From Richelia sp. SL_2_1 (lineage in GTDB: Bacteria; Cyanobacteriota; Cyanobacteriia; Cyanobacteriales; Nostocaceae), in the NCBI GenBank assembly GCA_012033205.1, contig JAAUSO010000025.1, forward strand, positions 1 to 56,681: a DNA stretch of 56,681 nucleotides. Direction: 5' to 3'. The position numbers were made by a program, and so were the translations under genes. Shown piece after piece: positions 1 to 8,282 of the stretch. Under the pieces are notes generated by a model. It saw only the letters and a list, made by a program, of their open reading frames with translations. It ran no database searches and was not told the origin of the DNA. Positions within the stretch are counted from its first letter, which is position 1. Each line of letters starts with the position of its first letter.

Positions 1-118
1 GGGCATTGGGCAGTTGTACAGTGGACAGTTGTACAGTGGACAGTTGACAGTTGACAGTGGCAGTTGACAGTGGGCAGTGGACAGTTGACAGTGGGCAGTG
101 GACAGTGGGCAGTTATTT
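1..118. repeat. Degenerate short tandem repeats (GACAGTG/CAGTTGA type)
   Basis: About fifteen imperfect units of the types CAGTTGACAGTGG and CAGTGGGCAGTGGACAGT follow one another from the window edge. They belong to the same class of short tandem repeats that recurs between many genes here. They run in frame into the upstream part of the next open frame and would add a spurious repetitive N-terminus if the first ATG were used. Confidence 0.85.
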
Positions 119-155
119 AATATACAAATATTTATCAGATATTAACTACCCTAAA

Positions 156-518
156 ATGTCTACTCCACTGAAAGATAAGTCCTTTAACTTTGCAGTCCGA
201 ATCATTAACCTGAATAAATATTTATCTTCAACTAAAAAAGAATATGTATTGTCAAAACAAATACTTCGGTCTGGAACAGCTATTGGTGCATTAGTCAGAG
301 AAGCGGAAGAAGCCGAAAGTAAGCCCGATTTTATTCATAAACTAGCTATCGCCCTCAAAGAAGCCAACGAAAGCGAATACTGGATATTGCTACTCCGTGA
401 AACAGATTATCTCACCTCAAAAGAAAGCGAGTCAATATTAAATGACCTAAAAGAACTCCTAAAATTACTAACGAGCATCATCAAAACAACCAAACAAAAG
501 CTCAACCCAAAACTTTAA
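156..518 (+). CDS. Four helix bundle protein (23S rRNA IVS protein family)
   Basis: Small all-helical protein of 120 residues of the four helix bundle family (TIGR02436/S23-like), whose members are encoded in 23S rRNA intervening sequences of spirochaetes and as free-standing genes in many bacteria; their biochemical role is unknown. Visible hallmarks are an N-terminal K-F-A-x-R-I-like helix (FNFAVRIINL), the central S-G-T-A-I-G-A motif near residues 43-50 with the following REAEEAES, and E-A-N-E-S-E-Y-W near residue 75. An in-frame ATG exists 35 codons upstream, but those codons are tandem repeats, so the ATG at 156 is the better start. No partner gene is apparent: the next gene is convergent. 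Confidence 0.8.
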   Translation: MSTPLKDKSFNFAVRIINLNKYLSSTKKEYVLSKQILRSGTAIGALVREAEEAESKPDFIHKLAIALKEANESEYWILLLRETDYLTSKESESILNDLKELLKLLTSIIKTTKQKLNPKL

Positions 519-527
519 CCTTTTCGA

Positions 528-571
528 TCTGTCAACTGTCAACTGTCAACTGTCAACTGTCAACTGTCAAT
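528..571. repeat. Heptamer tandem repeat AACTGTC, six units
   Basis: Six consecutive copies of the 7-mer AACTGTC (last one degenerate) lie between two convergent genes. The TGA stop of the minus-strand protease gene (567-569) is read from the last repeat unit, so the repeat has grown up to, or into, the 3' end of the gene. Confidence 0.9.
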
Positions 572-1649
572 TGACTCCCACTTCTTTCCAAGCATTAATT
601 ACGGCTTTTTGTTCGCTGCTTGCTTCTCCGTAAAGTTCTCCTGCTACTTTAATCGTTACTTCTGCGGCTTGTTTAAAGTTTGCTTTTGAACGCAGTCTTT
701 CGCATAAACTAATGTACCAAATTTTTCCTGCTTTCTCCCAAGCATAACCTCCTATTTCTGTTGCTGCTAAATAAAAGGCACGGTTGGGTATACCCGAATT
801 TATATGCACTCCACCGTTGTCTTTGGCACCAGTATAGAGGTCTTTCATATGTGCTGGTTGGGGGTCTTTACCGAGTACTGGGTCGTCGTAAGCTGTACCT
901 GGCGCTTTCATTGAGCGAATTCCTTGACCTTTGACTTTTTCGGTAAATAATCCTACACCAATTAACCAGTCTGCTTTATCGGCGGTTTGATTTTTGATTC
1001 GCTGTTTAACTAAGGAACCAAATACATCAGAAAACGATTCGTTGAGCGCACCGGATTCGCCGAAATAGATTAAATCCGCTTCATACTGGGTAATACCGTG
1101 GGTTAATTCATGTCCGATGACATCAACCGACTTGGTAAAACGGTTAAATAGTTCCCCATCACCGTCACCGTAAACCATTTGAGTGCCGTTCCAAAAGGCA
1201 TTTTCATATTTTTCACCGTAATGTACAGTAGAATCCAAACGCAAGCCTTTGTCATCAATAGAATTGCGATCGCAAATTTCTTGGAAAAAGTCGTAAGTGG
1301 CACCAGCCGCCTCATAGGCTTCGTTTACAGCTTCGTCTTCTGTAGGAGCATCACCTTCACTGCGTACTAATTCTCCTGGGAGGTTTTCAGTATTTTTCGC
1401 ATCATATATAGTACGGCGTTTCTCACCAGCTTGGGGAGTTAATTCGATACCGCCCAAATTAATCCGTCTTCCTCGAATTTGCGCTGAAAGGTTCAAAGTC
1501 TCAAAAGCCCATTCCCGCTGGGTTGGCGTACCGTTAACCGCCATCTGTTCCAACATATGAGGTGGGACAATACAACAAATCGGGCATCTGTAATCAAGTG
1601 AATGTTTATACCCGAATCCATCTAATTTTTTGCGCTTTTTTCGAGCCAT
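567..1649 (-). CDS. Neutral metalloprotease, M4 (thermolysin/protealysin-like)
   Basis: Zinc metallopeptidase of family M4, 360 residues from the ATG at 1649. The zinc motif HELTH is at about residues 180-184 and the third zinc ligand lies in GALNESFSD about 20 residues on (Glu 204). The catalytic-His region GGVHINSGIPNRAFY is also present, so all active-site elements are intact. The short N-terminal segment with the motif CCIVPPHMLE and no signal peptide resembles the compact propeptide of protealysin-type members rather than the long thermolysin propeptide; such enzymes are often cytoplasmic or leave by an unusual route. A TTG ten codons upstream could also start translation, but the ATG giving MARKKRKK is preferred. 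The gene stands alone and its stop codon lies in a heptamer repeat. Confidence 0.9.
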   Translation of the reverse strand: MARKKRKKLDGFGYKHSLDYRCPICCIVPPHMLEQMAVNGTPTQREWAFETLNLSAQIRGRRINLGGIELTPQAGEKRRTIYDAKNTENLPGELVRSEGDAPTEDEAVNEAYEAAGATYDFFQEICDRNSIDDKGLRLDSTVHYGEKYENAFWNGTQMVYGDGDGELFNRFTKSVDVIGHELTHGITQYEADLIYFGESGALNESFSDVFGSLVKQRIKNQTADKADWLIGVGLFTEKVKGQGIRSMKAPGTAYDDPVLGKDPQPAHMKDLYTGAKDNGGVHINSGIPNRAFYLAATEIGGYAWEKAGKIWYISLCERLRSKANFKQAAEVTIKVAGELYGEASSEQKAVINAWKEVGVN

Positions 1650-1952
1650 ATTGTTCTTAATTGTTAAGTACTTGTGCAAAATAAATTAAACATTTCGTTG
1701 GGAAGAGCGAAGAGCGAAGAGTCAGGGCTTATATAACTCACGAGTAATTATGTAAATAATGCAAGCCTAACTACTTAATTATTGATTTACGGATACAAGC
1801 CGATGATTTTAGTAGCCTGTATCAATTACTTAAATTCAGGAATTTAACTGATAACTGATAACTGATAAGTAAGCAAACCCTCTTACCTTTTGCCTTTTGC
1901 CTCTTGCCTTGTCTCAATGATAATTTTCGCTGATCTATTTAACTGATAACTG

Positions 1953-2714
1953 TTAAACAATTCCTCCAAAAACCGCCAATCCATAATATTTCCAAGGAAC
2001 GGCTATAGTATTAAATCCAGCATTTGCGAGCATTTGCAATTGTACATCTAAGGTTGCTAATTGATCTTGACTAGAATAACCGTAACTAGCAACGCAATCT
2101 ACAGAATTGCTATTTCTTGCTAAGCGAGAACGAACTTCTTGTATAGTAGTTCCTTGTTTTTCAGTCCATTCTTCCCTTGCAGCGTTGTAAATTTCTGCTA
2201 ATGTTGGTGATTCTGGTAAAATCGGGTCTGCATTCCAAAAACAACCACCGCTCTTAAGACTTTTAGCAATGTGTTGAAATAACTTTGCTTTCATCTCGTC
2301 ACTAAGATGATGAATTGCCAGTGATGAGACACAAGCATCAAATTCCGTACCAATATCAAATTTTTCGGGATTATTTGTCCATTCTCCAAAATCAGCTTCT
2401 ATACCATTCCATCGCTGATAACCAGCTTCAGACATTTTGGTTCGAGCAAATTCAATCATCCTGGGGGAATAATCCACAGCGATAATTTGAGCATCCGGAC
2501 AACGATTGAGTATTTTCAGACTAAGTTCACCCGTACCGCAACCCAATTCTAGAATCCGACGAGAGCTAACAGGAACACAGCAAGCAACGGCTGCGAGCAT
2601 TTCGTCATAGTTTGGTAACAGTTGGCGAATACCACGATCGAAATCAGTAGTTTGAGCGAAAACTTCACCAGGAAATACTTGAGCCATGGAAATTTTACCC
2701 TGATAACGCACCAT
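1953..2714 (-). CDS. Class I SAM-dependent methyltransferase
   Basis: Methyltransferase of about 253 residues. Motif I (ILELGCGTGELS, about residues 54-65) is the SAM-binding glycine loop; IIAVDYSPRMIEFA gives the acidic residue of motif II that would hold the ribose hydroxyls, and FDACVSSLAIHHL corresponds to motif IV/post-motif. The substrate cannot be deduced; the family includes trans-aconitate, quinone and small-molecule methyltransferases. An ATG at 2714 is chosen; an ATG at 2687 (MAQVF) preceded by AGGG is an alternative start giving 244 residues. The gene is isolated and minus-strand, with the next minus-strand gene about 440 bp upstream. Confidence 0.85.
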   Translation of the reverse strand: MVRYQGKISMAQVFPGEVFAQTTDFDRGIRQLLPNYDEMLAAVACCVPVSSRRILELGCGTGELSLKILNRCPDAQIIAVDYSPRMIEFARTKMSEAGYQRWNGIEADFGEWTNNPEKFDIGTEFDACVSSLAIHHLSDEMKAKLFQHIAKSLKSGGCFWNADPILPESPTLAEIYNAAREEWTEKQGTTIQEVRSRLARNSNSVDCVASYGYSSQDQLATLDVQLQMLANAGFNTIAVPWKYYGLAVFGGIV

Positions 2715-3150
2715 CAATAATTATCATGCATAAATTTTATAACATTATGGCGATCGCGTAGTGCAAGGGAAGCTATCACCATCATATTTTTTTAATTTTT
2801 TGGAAATTAATCTGATTTAAATATGATTTAAACCAAGACTGATCAAATAAAAGTTCTAACTAACACACCATTTTGGTGGAATTTATTTAACATGGTTATA
2901 GACCTCACGAGTTTTGTGTGGTTGTGTGTTGTAAAACTTAGTTGTAATTTTGCCCTGGGGATTAAACCCCTGGCATTTTTTTTGGCTGGTTTGGGATACG
3001 AGTCTATTGCGATCGCCAAGTCATACTATTAGCAAAGCTTATCTATGAAGACTTTCAATTGATTTTTGTCAAGTTTCAATCAAAAGCAGTCGGGGATTTA
3101 AACGTTCAACATAACCATAGATCAGATTTGTTAAATATCAAAATCTAGAT
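2715..3150. other. Intergenic region with a possible small RNA
   Basis: No protein-coding frame is convincing. The region holds a HIP1 site on each side (near 2750 and 3009), a small hairpin CACC-ATTTT-GGTG near 2866-2878, and a hairpin followed by eight T at 2952-2984. Together these could bound a plus-strand transcript of about 120-130 nt. Confidence 0.4.
2952..2984 (+). terminator. Rho-independent-type hairpin plus T-tract
   Basis: The arms GCCCTGGGG and CCCCTGGC surround the loop ATTAAA; the four inner G-C pairs are solid and two outer C-G pairs follow a T/T mismatch. The hairpin is followed at once by A and then eight T. No plus-strand ORF lies upstream, so it could end a small RNA. Confidence 0.45.
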
Positions 3151-4206
3151 TCAAATTCCCTTAAATCCAACTTCATTTTCAACTTTTTGTAATTTTTGTG
3201 GTGAATTAATCACATCATCGGAACTTTGACGAAATGATTTTTTTAAGAAACTTAATTGACTAAAAATGATTCCGATTAAAATGACGAAACCACCGATATA
3301 TTGAGCTAAAGTCGGTATTTTTCCTAATATTAAATATGCCGCAATTACAGCGGCAATCGGTGTAAAAGAGCCAATTAACGAAGCTTGGGGTACGCTAGTT
3401 GCTCGCAATCCTGCAATCCAACAGGACTGACCAACTACTACTATTAATGGTCCGTAAATCAACATCCATTTCCATAAAAACGGCGAAAATACATCCATAA
3501 AATGATTCTGTCCGTATAGTAATAAAGCTGTGAAGAAAAATATTATTGTACCCAAAGCGGTGCGATAAATAGTGAAAATTCCCAAGGGAACTTTCGCAAG
3601 TTTGAGTTTACTGATAATAGTGGAAATAGCTAAAGTAACAGAGGCAATTGCAGTTAGAATTTCCCCGGTACCAAAACTCAATAAATTTTGCATTTTTGCC
3701 ATTTCTTCTAAATTAGCTGGTAAAGAAATTGTCAAAAATACACCAAAAAAAGAGATTACCGCTCCAATTATTTGCCAAAAATTTACTCGCTCTCGCAATA
3801 ACCATACAGATAAAGCTAAAGTTAAAGGTGGTTCCAATCGACCAATTAAAACAACATTATTAACATCTGTAATGGCTAGGGCTTGAAAAATCAATCCTGG
3901 TGCTAATGCACCTCCGAGAATTGAAGAAATAGTCAGATAAAACCATGTGTTTTTGGTAATTTGCTGCAATCTACTCAGTGTAAACTGTCGTCCATAAATT
4001 ATTAATAATACGAATAAAGCGCAAAGATTGCCAACAAATAAAACATTACAGAAAGAAACAGGATTATTGCCATTAACGTACCTTTGCGCCCCAATTTCGG
4101 TCAGTTTACGGGTGACGGAATTTGCAGCACCAAAGATAATAATGGCAAACCAAAGATAAAATTGACCCGAAAAATTAGGAATAATTAAAAAACGTGATAT
4201 TCGCAT
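3151..4206 (-). CDS. EamA/DMT-family transporter
   Basis: Integral membrane protein of 351 residues with about ten hydrophobic segments, built as two EamA repeats (about residues 15-160 and 185-320). Typical repeat features are visible: ALAPGLIFQALAITDVNNVV in the first half and ATSVPQASLIGSFTPIAAV in the second, each followed by a helix rich in small residues. Members of the drug/metabolite transporter superfamily export or import amino acids, nucleotides or other small metabolites; the substrate cannot be inferred here. The C-terminus (about residues 325-351) is a polar cytoplasmic tail. The ATG at 4206 is well placed. No operon partner: the neighbours lie more than 250 bp away. Confidence 0.85.
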   Translation of the reverse strand: MRISRFLIIPNFSGQFYLWFAIIIFGAANSVTRKLTEIGAQRYVNGNNPVSFCNVLFVGNLCALFVLLIIYGRQFTLSRLQQITKNTWFYLTISSILGGALAPGLIFQALAITDVNNVVLIGRLEPPLTLALSVWLLRERVNFWQIIGAVISFFGVFLTISLPANLEEMAKMQNLLSFGTGEILTAIASVTLAISTIISKLKLAKVPLGIFTIYRTALGTIIFFFTALLLYGQNHFMDVFSPFLWKWMLIYGPLIVVVGQSCWIAGLRATSVPQASLIGSFTPIAAVIAAYLILGKIPTLAQYIGGFVILIGIIFSQLSFLKKSFRQSSDDVINSPQKLQKVENEVGFKGI

Positions 4207-4336
4207 TTAATTTGAGTGATTACAAGTTACCATCACCTATTTTAATTGCGTATTCCCCTGAATTATACAAGGCTTAATATTACATTGCAGTTGGTAAAGT
4301 TGATAAATACATTAATATTTATTCTTCCTGGAGGTG

Positions 4337-4399
4337 AGAAGTCGGGTTTTTACAACTTTTATCTTTTTTATCGATATTTCCGGAAAAAACCCGACTTCT
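4337..4399. repeat. Interspersed hairpin element, AGAAGTCGGGTTTTT arms
   Basis: The left arm AGAAGTCGGGTTTTT (4337-4351) and the right arm AAAAACCCGACTTCT (4385-4399) are perfect 15-bp inverted repeats around a 33-nt AT-rich loop. The same arms recur at 43245-43476 (three tandem copies) and 55063-55224, defining a repeat family. It lies between two co-oriented minus-strand genes. Confidence 0.9.
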
Positions 4400-4461
4400 T
4401 GAATTAATGGGGTAGTTTTTGATTTTTTACCCCATTTTTTCGTTTTCAAATATTAAAAGTA

Positions 4462-4842
4462 TTACTTAACTTCCTGTGGAAGAAATTTATTAATTTTACC
4501 TTTTTTAACTGCAACCACTACATCATAAGTAGAACAATAAGAAAAAGTAACGTTATTTTTCTTGTTGAAAAGATTAACAACCATACCCGCACCACCTGAT
4601 TGAATCCCGATGGGTTCTAAATCTCCAAAGAAAAAACGACGCATTGCATCAGCGCTACCAAATTGTCCTTTGTTTTTGGCAATCATATCAATGTGTTGTT
4701 GGGGTGTCATTCCAGTTACATCTTTCATTTCCTGAGCGGATGCTGCTTTCAACCCCGGATTAATCACCTTTGTCGGAACATCCCAAACAAAAAACATACC
4801 CGCTAAAGTCAAGACTGTGAAAAATGAAGTTGGTTTTATCAT
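4462..4842 (-). CDS. Small exported hypothetical protein
   Basis: Protein of 126 residues that I do not recognise. The first 20 residues are hydrophobic after a Lys (FFTVLTLAGMFFVWDV) and are followed by AASAQ, so a signal peptide cleaved near residue 36 or an N-terminal anchor is likely, placing the protein in the periplasm or thylakoid lumen. The mature part is about 90 residues with a glycine-rich stretch (GIQSGGAGMVVNLF) and a single Cys in FSYCSTYDVVVAVKKGKI. An AGGAG Shine-Dalgarno lies eight bases before the ATG at 4842, which supports the start. It is transcribed alone; the Crp/Fnr-type regulator upstream points the same way but is 180 bp distant. Confidence 0.6.
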   Translation of the reverse strand: MIKPTSFFTVLTLAGMFFVWDVPTKVINPGLKAASAQEMKDVTGMTPQQHIDMIAKNKGQFGSADAMRRFFFGDLEPIGIQSGGAGMVVNLFNKKNNVTFSYCSTYDVVVAVKKGKINKFLPQEVK

Positions 4843-5021
4843 TGTTACTCCTAATTACTCTTGAATATCTGAAATTAATTCTCAATACCTTGATTGCTGC
4901 AACATTAGTAACAGGAAATATAGCCTCTTAGACTCACAAACCGACATGATTGGAATCAATTTTCGAGAACAAGTTTAGGTACAGAAATATTTGTTCATCA
5001 AAACATTAATTTATGTGAAAA

Positions 5022-5621
5022 TTAATAACGAAATATGATTTTTCGCTTGAGACGTGTCAAAATACCCTCATTTTGTAATTGGGAGAGTACACGGGATAAT
5101 GCTTCTGGAGTGATACCTATATCGCTAGCAACATCTTTTAAGGGTTGTTCTAAATCAAGAGTTTTTTGGTCTGGAGGAGTCATGACTTGCAGATAATGGA
5201 GAAAACGATCGCGTGCTGAACGAATTCCTCGTAATTCCAATAGTAATTTTGTCTGGTGCAATCGTCGCGCTAATTGTTCGGTAAAATTTCTCGATAAATT
5301 AGCATCTGAGTTTAAAGCATCTAAAAATAACTGTTTTGGGAAAGAAATTACCCGCGTCAAGTTTTTGGCGATGGCGCTACAAACATATGTTTCGTTAAAT
5401 AATGCAACTTCTGCAAAATATTCTCCTGGTTTGACTGGATAATGATTAACAGTTGTACCATCATCTATATAGTGAATTAACTTGATGCAACCATAATCAA
5501 CAACAAAAACAGCATTGGCAACTTCATTTTGATAAAAAAGTATTTCACCATCAGCTAAATTATGATGAGTCATTGCAGCGAGTAGGTTTTTTGGCAAATC
5601 TTTAGTTTGAAAGCTACTCAT
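5022..5621 (-). CDS. Crp/Fnr family transcriptional regulator
   Basis: 199-residue regulator with an N-terminal cyclic-nucleotide-binding-like beta-roll (about residues 15-115, including GEYFAEVALFNE, the phosphate-cassette-like segment) and a C-terminal winged helix with the recognition element ITPEALSRVLSQLQNEGIL (about 170-188). The beta-roll segment lacks the R-S canonical for cAMP binding, and there is no N-terminal Cys cluster for an iron-sulfur cluster, so the effector is not evident. The gene is divergent from gluconokinase with 231 bp between the starts, and control of that promoter or of its own gene is plausible but inferred only. ATG at 5621. Confidence 0.85.
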   Translation of the reverse strand: MSSFQTKDLPKNLLAAMTHHNLADGEILFYQNEVANAVFVVDYGCIKLIHYIDDGTTVNHYPVKPGEYFAEVALFNETYVCSAIAKNLTRVISFPKQLFLDALNSDANLSRNFTEQLARRLHQTKLLLELRGIRSARDRFLHYLQVMTPPDQKTLDLEQPLKDVASDIGITPEALSRVLSQLQNEGILTRLKRKIIFRY

Positions 5622-5852
5622 GGTGATGTAATTTTATTAATAAAAGCAAGATGTTTGAATTCCACATTTAAAGTTTTTGGTTTTGACTTTAACGACAATT
5701 TAAAGCTTTTTCTGATTAGTTAAATGAATTTAAGTTGAGAATCAGTTTAGAATTTATGTTAATAAGGCTGGAAAATCTTCTAAATTAAGATTGTGGAAAA
5801 CGAAAATTAATTATATTTTGAAAAAGAAAGAAAAATATAAAGATAAAGATAG

Positions 5853-6332
5853 ATGATTATTTTGGTAATGGGTGTTTCGGGTTCGGGAAAAACTACCGTT
5901 GGGAAGAAACTTGCCGAATCTTTAGGTTGGGAATTCCGCGATGCTGACGATTTCCATTCCCAGGAAAATGTTGAGAAAATGCTGCACGGTATCGCCTTGG
6001 ATGATGCGGATAGATTACCTTGGCTGCAAAAAATTCAAGATGTAATCAAAGAGTATTTATCAGTAAATAAAAATTTAGTTTTAAGCTGTTCGGCTTTGAA
6101 GGAAAATTACCGTGAGATGCTTTTGGTAAATCAAAATTTTGTCAAATTAGTTTATCTCAAAGGTTCTTTTGAATTAATTCAAAACCGCTTACAAGAACGT
6201 CTGAATCATTTTATGAGCGAAAAACTTCTTAAAAGTCAATTTGATATCCTTGAAGAACCAACAGACGTAATTGTAGTAGATATTTCAGAACCTCTTGAAG
6301 CTATTGTGGAAGAGATTAGAAAAAATTTGTGA
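5853..6332 (+). CDS. gntK: Gluconokinase
   Basis: ATP-dependent kinase that converts D-gluconate to 6-phosphogluconate, feeding the oxidative pentose phosphate route. The 159 residues begin with the P-loop GVSGSGKTT (7-15), followed by the family signature RDADDFHSQENVEKM and GIALDDADRLPWL, which bind gluconate. SCSALKENYRE and LKGSFELIQNRLQERLNHFM then match GntK-type kinases, and the segment SQFDILEEP is the classic lid-region end. Length fits the family (160-175). The gene is followed directly by a 9-bp minisatellite and then, convergent, by a sugar kinase of the PfkB family. Confidence 0.92.
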   Translation: MIILVMGVSGSGKTTVGKKLAESLGWEFRDADDFHSQENVEKMLHGIALDDADRLPWLQKIQDVIKEYLSVNKNLVLSCSALKENYREMLLVNQNFVKLVYLKGSFELIQNRLQERLNHFMSEKLLKSQFDILEEPTDVIVVDISEPLEAIVEEIRKNL

Positions 6333-6370
6333 TGAGCAAGCCGATGAGAACAAGTAAACAATTTTAAATA

Positions 6371-6460
6371 ATTCAAATAATTCAAATAATTCAAATAATT
6401 CAAATAATTCAAATAATTCAAATAATTCAAATAATTCAAATAATTCAAATAATTCAAATA
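6371..6460. repeat. Nine-base minisatellite, ten perfect copies
   Basis: Ten head-to-tail copies of ATTCAAATA without a mismatch occupy 90 bp between the convergent gluconokinase and fructokinase genes. A period that is a multiple of three gives long repetitive reading frames on both strands (Leu-Asn-Tyr on the minus strand), which are not genes. The copy number is probably variable between strains. Confidence 0.95.
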
Positions 6461-6464
6461 ATAA

Positions 6465-6485
6465 AGACGTTGCATTGCAACGTCT
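6465..6485. repeat. GAGACGT-type palindrome (core TGCA-T-TGCA)
   Basis: AGACGTTGCA-T-TGCAACGTCT is a perfect 21-bp inverted repeat followed by CTACA. It is a member of the palindrome family seen at eight other places in this window, and lies directly after the minisatellite, downstream of both convergent genes. Confidence 0.85.
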
Positions 6486-6507
6486 CTACATGATGAAATT
6501 AAAAAAA

Positions 6508-7484
6508 CTAAATTTGATGTTCTTTGAGAAAACTTTCTATTTGCGAAGCTGTGGGTTGGGAAGCGATGGCACCTGGTTTAAGTGTAGTTAAAGCTCCCGC
6601 AGCACAAGCATAAGCGATAATTTTTTGGCAATCTCTGGGTTGTTTAAATTTTGTACACCATAATCTAACAATTGATGAACAAAGCCTGCGACAAAACTAT
6701 CCCCTGCACCAGTTGTGTCAACTACGGGTACAGAAAAAGCGGGGAATTTATCTTCGTTTTCACCCAAACAATAAGCACAGCCTTTGTCTCCATCTGTGAC
6801 TAATACCCCTTCCACAGAATTGAGACGATAAGTAATTGCCCCAGCATCATGAGTATCAAATAATAATTCTGCCTCTTCCTTAGCGAGTTTGAGAAAATCG
6901 ACTTTTTTAATTAATTCGCGAATTTGAACGGGAGCAGCATCAGGATTAGTCCAGAATACCGAGCGCCAGTTAACATCGAGCAAAATCTTCACATCGTATT
7001 GGGAAGCTAATTCCAAAGCGCGGTGAACTGCTGCACCACTATCGGGATAAGCTAATTCTAAAGTTCCTAAAACCAAAAAATCAGCCCCGGCAAATAATTT
7101 TTCCGGTAATTCCCCAGCCTTGAGACGAGTGTCAGCAAATTCGGTGGTGTCATAATCCTTGAATCCGGCAAAAACGCGATCGCCATTTTGTTTCCGCACT
7201 ACTAAAACTTGACGAGTCGGTGCTTGGGGATGACGCTGTACCCCGGTTGTATCTACACCAATTTCCTCTAAAAGCGCTTGTAAGTTGTTTCCAGCTTCGT
7301 CTTCACCGACTACACCGATAAATGCTGAGGGTGTTCCTAACTTTACTAAACCACAAGCAACATTAGCAGGCGCACCTCCCGGATAAGCAGTCCACGACTC
7401 CACCTCAGAAGGCGATCGCCCTAACTGGTCAGCAAGCATATCGTATAATATTTCACCCAAACATAAAACACGGGGATTGCTCAT
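6508..7484 (-). pseudogene. PfkB-family fructokinase, frameshifted near the C-terminus
   Basis: Ribokinase-family sugar kinase, most like bacterial fructokinases: N-terminal LCLGEILYDML, the sugar-binding YPGGAPANVACGLVKLG (35-50) and the catalytic/anion-hole motif TTGAGDSFVAGF (257-268, catalytic Asp 262). The open frame from ATG 7484 closes at 6588 after 298 residues with an unrelated tail. Inserting one A into the coding run at 6621-6626 (T6 on the plus strand) restores a normal end (IIAYACAAGALTTLKPGAIA...), including the conserved A-A-G-A-L-T-T adenine-site segment, to a stop at 6508 and 325 residues. So the gene is either damaged or mis-sequenced by one base. It would phosphorylate fructose with ATP. 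It stands alone, convergent with gluconokinase. Confidence 0.85.
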
Positions 7485-7826
7485 TTCATTTGATTTTTAA
7501 AGTTAAATTCTGCCTAAAACCTACAATAATATTTACCATTCATTTGGCAATCGTTCATACAATTAAACAGCAAAATTCATTCATAATTGTGTTCTATTGC
7601 TCTTGTCCCAAATGTTTTTAAGGGCGATCGCGTTATTTTTATTTATTATATGTAGTTAAAATAAATACTTATATAAAATACTGTATCGCGGTCTACCTAA
7701 AACATAAAGAAAATATAGACAATCGTATTGCATTAAACACTTGAAACGCCTACCTTTCATACAATCTTCTACAATGGGAAAGAGCAATTAAGTACATTTA
7801 CCACTAATCGGGAGGATGAATTTAAA
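7485..7826. other. Divergent intergenic region upstream of fructokinase and LuxR-type gene
   Basis: AT-rich, with one HIP1 site near 7623 and no coding frame. It must hold the promoters for both divergent genes. A clear GGGAGG Shine-Dalgarno lies near 7810, before the LuxR-type gene. No operator-like palindrome stands out. Confidence 0.4.
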
Positions 7827-8090
7827 ATGGCTGGTGGCGAGTCTCAGACCCCTGTTAGTCTGTCAGACCGAGAACTGCAAATTATCGACTTAGTGGCCAC
7901 TGGCTTAACTAACCAACAAATTGCAGTCAAACTAGAAATAAGTAAGCGTACTGTTGATAACCATATCAGCAATGTTCTTACAAAAACCGGAACTGAAAAC
8001 CGAGTAGCTCTTGTCCGTTGGGCTTTGCACTGGGGTAAGGTCTGTTTAAATGATGTTAATTGCTGTCCTATTCCTCCTCGGAAAGATTAA
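7827..8090 (+). CDS. Small LuxR/NarL-type HTH protein
   Basis: 87-residue stand-alone DNA-binding protein made up almost only of the GerE/LuxR helix-turn-helix domain (about residues 10-70): LSDRELQIIDLVATGLTNQQIA, then ISKRTVDNHISNVLTKTG, the recognition helix. There is no receiver or ligand domain, so activity is not controlled by phosphorylation of the same chain; such short GerE proteins are common in filamentous cyanobacteria. The C-terminal 20 residues contain two adjacent Cys (NCCPIPP). A GGGAGG ribosome-binding site supports the ATG at 7827. Its transcript may run into the long stem-loop and terminator downstream. Confidence 0.85.
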   Translation: MAGGESQTPVSLSDRELQIIDLVATGLTNQQIAVKLEISKRTVDNHISNVLTKTGTENRVALVRWALHWGKVCLNDVNCCPIPPRKD

Positions 8091-8121
8091 ACAGCATTAC
8101 AAACGGTTATTTGTCAGTCTT

Positions 8122-8241
8122 GATTGATTGCTGCTAGTTGTTCTCCTCACGCTTCACTTATTTATGGTTGTTTTTTCCTTGACGCGCAGTAATTACAGGG
8201 TATTGGTCTACTACGCGCTCTATTGCTAGCAGCAATCAATC
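8122..8241. repeat. Long inverted repeat, 16-bp perfect arms
   Basis: GATTGATTGCTGCTAG (8122-8137) is perfectly complementary to CTAGCAGCAATCAATC (8226-8241), enclosing 88 nt. The right arm abuts the terminator hairpin at 8242. Placed about 30 nt after the LuxR-type stop, it could fold as a structured 3' UTR or a processed small RNA. Confidence 0.7.
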
Positions 8242-8282
8242 CCCGTCCGACTAGCAACGGACGGGTACACTTTCATTTTTTT
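8242..8282 (+). terminator. Strong hairpin before T-rich tract
   Basis: CCCGTCCG (8242-8249) pairs perfectly with CGGACGGG (8258-8265) around an 8-nt loop. T-rich sequence starts about ten bases later. Likely the transcription terminator of the LuxR-type gene or of an RNA that includes the inverted repeat before it. Confidence 0.6.

Noticed and set aside
51-155. N-terminal extension of the four helix bundle protein
   Set aside because: The 35 extra codons are mostly tandem-repeat DNA; the ATG at 156 gives a protein of normal length.
6236-6475. Minus-strand frame coding for Leu-Asn-Tyr repeats
   Set aside because: It is the translation of the ATTCAAATA minisatellite and the antisense of gluconokinase, not a gene.
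8140-8160. CTCCTCACGC resembling the CTCCTCACAC core of the cyanobacterial sRNA Yfr1
   Set aside because: The last bases differ and the expected flanking stem-loops of Yfr1 are not at the right places.
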